Below, in pieces: positions 60,819-64,000 of a stretch of 64,000 nt of DNA (its first letter is position 1; each line of letters opens with the position of its first letter). The stretch is from Streptomyces sp. NBC_00459 (lineage in GTDB: Bacteria > Actinomycetota > Actinomycetes > Streptomycetales > Streptomycetaceae): NCBI RefSeq assembly GCF_036013955.1, contig NZ_CP107903.1, positions 9,699,011-9,763,010 of the forward strand. The letters run 5' to 3'. Both the position numbers and the translations under genes were made by a program. The notes beneath the pieces were generated by a model. The model was not told the DNA's origin. It did no database searches and worked only from the letters and a program-made list of their open reading frames with translations.

Positions 60819-63344
60819 CTACCCCCAGCGCATGCCGATCGCGGACAGCTGCTCCACACGTTCCGGGGAGAGCGTCGCGGCCCTGCTGCGCTGGTTGCCG
60901 ATCCAGGCCCCCAGTTTGAACTCCCGCTCCTCCTGGTCCCCGTCGCCGTCCCCGCCGACCATCAGCGTCTCCATGTGCTTTCGGGGTACCCGCAGGTGTC
61001 CCTCGCGCTGGTAGAACTGCTGTGCGGCGGCGAAGTTGAGCGCCCACTTGTCGGCCTGCGTGCGGCGCGGAGGCGGCTTCTCGTCCTCGGTTGCGGGCTC
61101 GATCCCGAGGACCTGCTCACACATCCACTGCTGCACGGTGGTGAGCTTGTCCCAGCCGAAGCGAACCGCTTTGACCCACCGTCCGAGATCCTCGCCCTGG
61201 CGCAGGAGATAACCCGGCTCGGTCGGCAGCTCGCCGGCCTCGTCCAGGTGCAGCCGGGTGAGGTGGAACGCCCTCTGCCACTCCACGGGCCAGGCCGGGC
61301 ACCACGAGGCGTCGATCTCCTCCAGCTGTTCCCGCCGGTCCTCCGACAGCGCGCCGGCCACCGAACCGACCGGCAGACCCTCGGCACGCCGCTGTTCGAT
61401 GTCCACCGCCTTCCGCGCGGCGGCCCGGGCGTTCTTGAGCCAGATGCCCACCTTCGCACCCTGGTAGGTGGCGTCCAGCGGTGCCAGGAGGTGCCCGCTC
61501 TCGGCAGCCCACCCACGGGCGGCGGCCAGACCCTCCTCCCACGCGACGTCGAAGTGCGACCACACCATGCCCAGCTTCTCCAGCTGCTCGACACGATCCT
61601 CGTCCATGTCCCCGCGAGCGTAGAACCGCCTGTTGTCGGCGATCCACTGCCCCAGCGGGAAGTTGGCGAGCGTGGCCGGCCACCCCGCCTCCACCGCCTC
61701 GGGCCCCTTCGGCACGCGGTACGTGAACGGCACCTTCAGGTCGCCGGCCTCACGCGCATACAGCACGGCGGCCTCGATACCGCGCCGCCAGTGTTCGTGC
61801 TCGGGGTTGAGGACCCGCAGGTTGATGAACGCGGCCAGCGCGGCCGGGTCACGCGGCGTGGAGAACTTCAACAACGCCTTCGCCGAAGCCGACGGACCCC
61901 CAGCCCCGTCCCCACCGCCCTGCTTGGCCTTGGACTCCTTCTGAACGGGCTTGTAGCGGCTCGGGGCCTGCTGCTCAGCGAGCTGCTCCACGATGCGGGC
62001 GTCGTGCGCCCTGAGCGCCTCCAGCAGCTTCGCCAGCCCGCCGAACGCCCGACTCGTGAGCATGTTGTCCGCCGTCTCCCCAGGACCCAGGAGCACCGGC
62101 ACGACCAGCGACGCCATCTTGCCCTCGCCCGGCTGCATCCGCAGCGCACGGCCCACCGCCTGGACCAGGTCCGGCATCGAGCCGCGCACGTCGGCGAAGT
62201 ACACGGAGTCGCAGTTGCGGGTGTCGACGCCCTCACCCAGCACCTTCACGGAGCTGAGGAACGCCTTCTCCACCACCGTGCCGTCGGTGGCGATCAGGGA
62301 GGAGAACTCCCCGAGCACCCGCCGGCGGTGGAGCGGCTTGTGATCGCCGCACAGCCAGTCCGCCCACACCGTGGCCGGGTACAGCTCCGGATCATCGACG
62401 TGCAGCTGCGCCGCGACATCCGGGATCCCTACCGAGAAGGCTTCGGCCTCCTTCACGACGTGATGGAACGTGAGCGTGCGCTTGAAGCCCTCCTCGGACG
62501 ACGCCTTCACCAGCGCCGTCTGCAGGGCAGCGAGACGCGCCCCACGCATCTCATCAGAACGACCCTCCGCACCCAGCAGCATGGCCGCCTGGAACTGCGT
62601 GTCAGTGATGTCCACACACACCACCTGGTACGGCGCACAGATCCCCCGGTCGATCGCCTCCGACAACGTCAGGGTGAAACACCGGCTACCGAAGGGCGAG
62701 TTGGGATCATCCTCCATGCTCGCCACCAGCTCGCCGGGCGCGCCGTCCTGGTCCTCGTCCCCGAGCTGCCACACCCGGGGCGTGGCCGTCATGTACAACC
62801 GGCGCAGAGACGGGATCTTCTGGTTGTCATGCACGACCGCCCACGGCTTACCGATCCGGCCCGAACACCGGTGCGCCTCGTCCACGACGATCAGGTCCCA
62901 GCCCGAAAGGCCGGCGGCGTGCGCCCGCTCCAGCGTGCCCAGACCAAGCGAGGCGTACGTGGCGTACACGGTGACCTTGTCCAGGCCCCGCGTCCACTCC
63001 ACCAGCTCGTCCACGTCCGTGGTGTTGGGGAAGGACGCCTCCTCACCCCGCAGGGAGGAGACCCCGATCATCGCGCCCCGGCGGCCACCCTCGCGCCACG
63101 CGGCCTCGGTCTGGGCGAGCAGGTCCAGCGAGGGCACGAGCACCAGCACGCGGCCCGCGTGGAGCTCTTCCGCACTGCGGACCGCCACCCGGGTCTTCCC
63201 GGACCCGGTCGCCATGATCACCTGAGTCCGGAGGCCACCCTCCGGCACCAGCGATCTTGCAGGCAGTTCGAGGGCACGGAGGACCGCGTCAATTGCTTCT
63301 CGCTGGGCTGCCTCGCGCTGATCTGCGCGGTTCGTGGTCGACAT
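60819..63344 (-). CDS. ttrA: TtrA-like terminal helicase
   Basis: An 841-residue superfamily 2 helicase. N-terminal ATPase: TQVIMATGSGKTRVA (Walker A), LIVVDEAHRCSG (DEAH box), LYMTATPR (motif III). Second domain: LGEGVDTRNCDSVYFADVRG and DLVQAVGRALRM (motifs V/VI). A charged linker (about 455-490) leads to three or four helicase-associated repeats with W/F-rich cores (FPLGQWIADNRRFYARGDMD, KVGIWLKNARAAARK, KLGAWIGNQRSRAATLSPER). This matches the helicase-like ttr genes at Streptomyces chromosome and plasmid ends, implicated in conjugal transfer. It starts about 650 bp from the window's end and points inward. AAGGCAG precedes the ATG. Confidence 0.9.
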   Translation of the reverse strand: MSTTNRADQREAAQREAIDAVLRALELPARSLVPEGGLRTQVIMATGSGKTRVAVRSAEELHAGRVLVLVPSLDLLAQTEAAWREGGRRGAMIGVSSLRGEEASFPNTTDVDELVEWTRGLDKVTVYATYASLGLGTLERAHAAGLSGWDLIVVDEAHRCSGRIGKPWAVVHDNQKIPSLRRLYMTATPRVWQLGDEDQDGAPGELVASMEDDPNSPFGSRCFTLTLSEAIDRGICAPYQVVCVDITDTQFQAAMLLGAEGRSDEMRGARLAALQTALVKASSEEGFKRTLTFHHVVKEAEAFSVGIPDVAAQLHVDDPELYPATVWADWLCGDHKPLHRRRVLGEFSSLIATDGTVVEKAFLSSVKVLGEGVDTRNCDSVYFADVRGSMPDLVQAVGRALRMQPGEGKMASLVVPVLLGPGETADNMLTSRAFGGLAKLLEALRAHDARIVEQLAEQQAPSRYKPVQKESKAKQGGGDGAGGPSASAKALLKFSTPRDPAALAAFINLRVLNPEHEHWRRGIEAAVLYAREAGDLKVPFTYRVPKGPEAVEAGWPATLANFPLGQWIADNRRFYARGDMDEDRVEQLEKLGMVWSHFDVAWEEGLAAARGWAAESGHLLAPLDATYQGAKVGIWLKNARAAARKAVDIEQRRAEGLPVGSVAGALSEDRREQLEEIDASWCPAWPVEWQRAFHLTRLHLDEAGELPTEPGYLLRQGEDLGRWVKAVRFGWDKLTTVQQWMCEQVLGIEPATEDEKPPPRRTQADKWALNFAAAQQFYQREGHLRVPRKHMETLMVGGDGDGDQEEREFKLGAWIGNQRSRAATLSPERVEQLSAIGMRWG

Positions 63345-63842
63345 TTCTGTCTGCCTTCTGCTGGGTGTCGTCCGGTCGATTCGAGCGGCGGTGAGCAGGA
63401 AACCTGCACGTAGATGAGCTGTGAGGGCTGGGGTTGGACTGGCTCGGTTGACTGACTGCTCTGCCTCACCGGATCACCGAAAAGGGTCTGCGGTGGATCT
63501 CCATAAGCCTCTGAGCGTTCTGGGGTGGCGTGCTCTGAGTCCAGAGTCTATCTCGTGCTTCAAAATGAAGCAGCAACAAGCGAGAAAATCCCTCGAACGT
63601 GGCGCGATCCTGTTAGCCTGTCCCTATCAGGCCGGAAAGCAGCTTGACGGGAGGTCACGCGATCGTGGTTTCAACTCCACCCCCGACCCAGTGTTTCCAT
63701 GCCGTCCTGACTCCCTGTCACCTTGCTTTCCGCCCCCCACCCCCTCCCCTTACTGCTGCTGCTTTTCCCCACCGTTCCCCGTGGGGCGTGGACTGTTGGG
63801 GCTGGAGCGCAGCGGAGGCCCCGGATCGGACGGGAGCCGGGC
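63345..63842. other. Subtelomeric non-coding region
   Basis: About 500 bases between the helicase start and the palindromes. Frames here are shadows. TGGAGCGCAGCGGA occurs twice in direct orientation, at 63803-63816 and 63867-63880. It should hold the helicase promoter. Confidence 0.45.
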
Positions 63843-63989
63843 CGGCCGCATCGCGGCCGTGGCTCGTGGAGCGCAGCGGAACGAGTCCAACTCGCCTGCT
63901 TCGCAGGCGAGTTGATGGACCCTCACGCAGTGAGGGTCTTGGCGCTCCCGCGGAGCGGGAGCGCAACAATCGTGCGCAGCACGATTGTT
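63843..63989 (+). repeat. Telomere-like array of five triloop palindromes
   Basis: Five perfect palindromes with three-base loops: 63843-63859 (7-bp stem, ATC), 63888-63914 (12 bp, TTC), 63918-63938 (9 bp, GCA), 63942-63964 (10 bp, GGA) and 63965-63989 (11 bp, GCA). The fourth contains CCCGCGGAGCGGG, the sequence known as palindrome I of archetypal Streptomyces telomeres, here in an inner position. The single strand could fold into successive hairpins as telomere 3' overhangs do. Whether base 64000 is the true end is unknown. Confidence 0.8.
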
Positions 63990-64000
63990 CGCTTGCATAA

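Noticed and set aside
60732..63413. An 893-codon plus-strand frame opposite the terminal helicase.
   Set aside because: The minus strand encodes a complete helicase with all motifs; the plus-strand frame has no motif and is rich in Arg, Pro, Leu and His as expected for an antisense shadow.

Overview
The window looks like the last part of a Streptomyces linear replicon, most likely a chromosome arm, though a large linear plasmid cannot be excluded. It is GC-rich throughout, with Streptomyces codon use and GTG starts. Three things place it near an end: a tap-tpg pair (telomere-associated protein and terminal protein, 43.4-46.2 kb), a TtrA-like terminal helicase gene as the outermost gene (60.8-63.3 kb), and a run of five hairpin palindromes with three-base loops in the last 160 bases. 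Insertion-sequence remnants and broken genes are also frequent, as in subtelomeric DNA. No rRNA, tRNA or CRISPR array was recognised.

Region by region. 0-9 kb: the end of a TetR regulator, a Tat-exported amidohydrolase, an OmpR-type two-component system, and a zinc-type dehydrogenase. The two-component genes lie between two copies of a duplicated promoter-plus-small-gene unit, and both copies carry 11-bp-spaced direct repeats of the kind OmpR-family regulators bind. 8.3-11.4 kb: two translationally coupled secreted beta-propeller (PD40/TolB-like) proteins. 11.4-12.8 kb: a graveyard of broken genes (pentapeptide-repeat, lamin-tail, XRE/NTPase regulator). 13-20.4 kb: a four-gene operon of SWIM zinc-finger protein, VWA protein, MoxR-type AAA ATPase and DUF5682-like protein, facing a leucine-rich-repeat-variant gene. 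22-37 kb: mobile DNA (an IS110 element, IS5 and IS21 remnants, integrase tails, a broken replication-relaxation gene) mixed with small cargo genes (RibD-like reductase, lipoprotein, second LRV protein, methyltransferase, DinB-like protein).

38-40.6 kb: a decayed peptide-modification cluster of FxsB type (radical SAM maturase, broken HExxH protein, a small unknown, a TIR-like FxsC protein truncated into an NB-ARC P-loop). 41-46.2 kb: an orphan zinc-knuckle protein, a small zinc-ribbon protein and tap-tpg. 46.2-48.7 kb: an AraC-GyrI regulator and an HNH nuclease bounded by inverted copies of one repeat. 49-53.4 kb: small unknowns, a PD-(D/E)XK-like nuclease, and two pseudogenes (HNH/DUF1524 and Y-family polymerase-like). 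53.4-54.7 kb: a long, AT-richer non-coding tract ending in a strong intrinsic terminator. 54.7-60.4 kb: a Crp/Fnr regulator with a small upstream frame and hairpin, several small membrane proteins, and a sigma-factor-like protein coupled to a two-helix membrane protein. 60.8-64 kb: the helicase and telomere-like palindromes.

The best-supported functional groupings are tap-tpg, TtrA and the terminal palindromes (end replication and maintenance), the MoxR-VWA operon, the two-component system with its probable duplicated targets, and the relic RiPP cluster. All family assignments come from reading motifs by eye; no database search was run.
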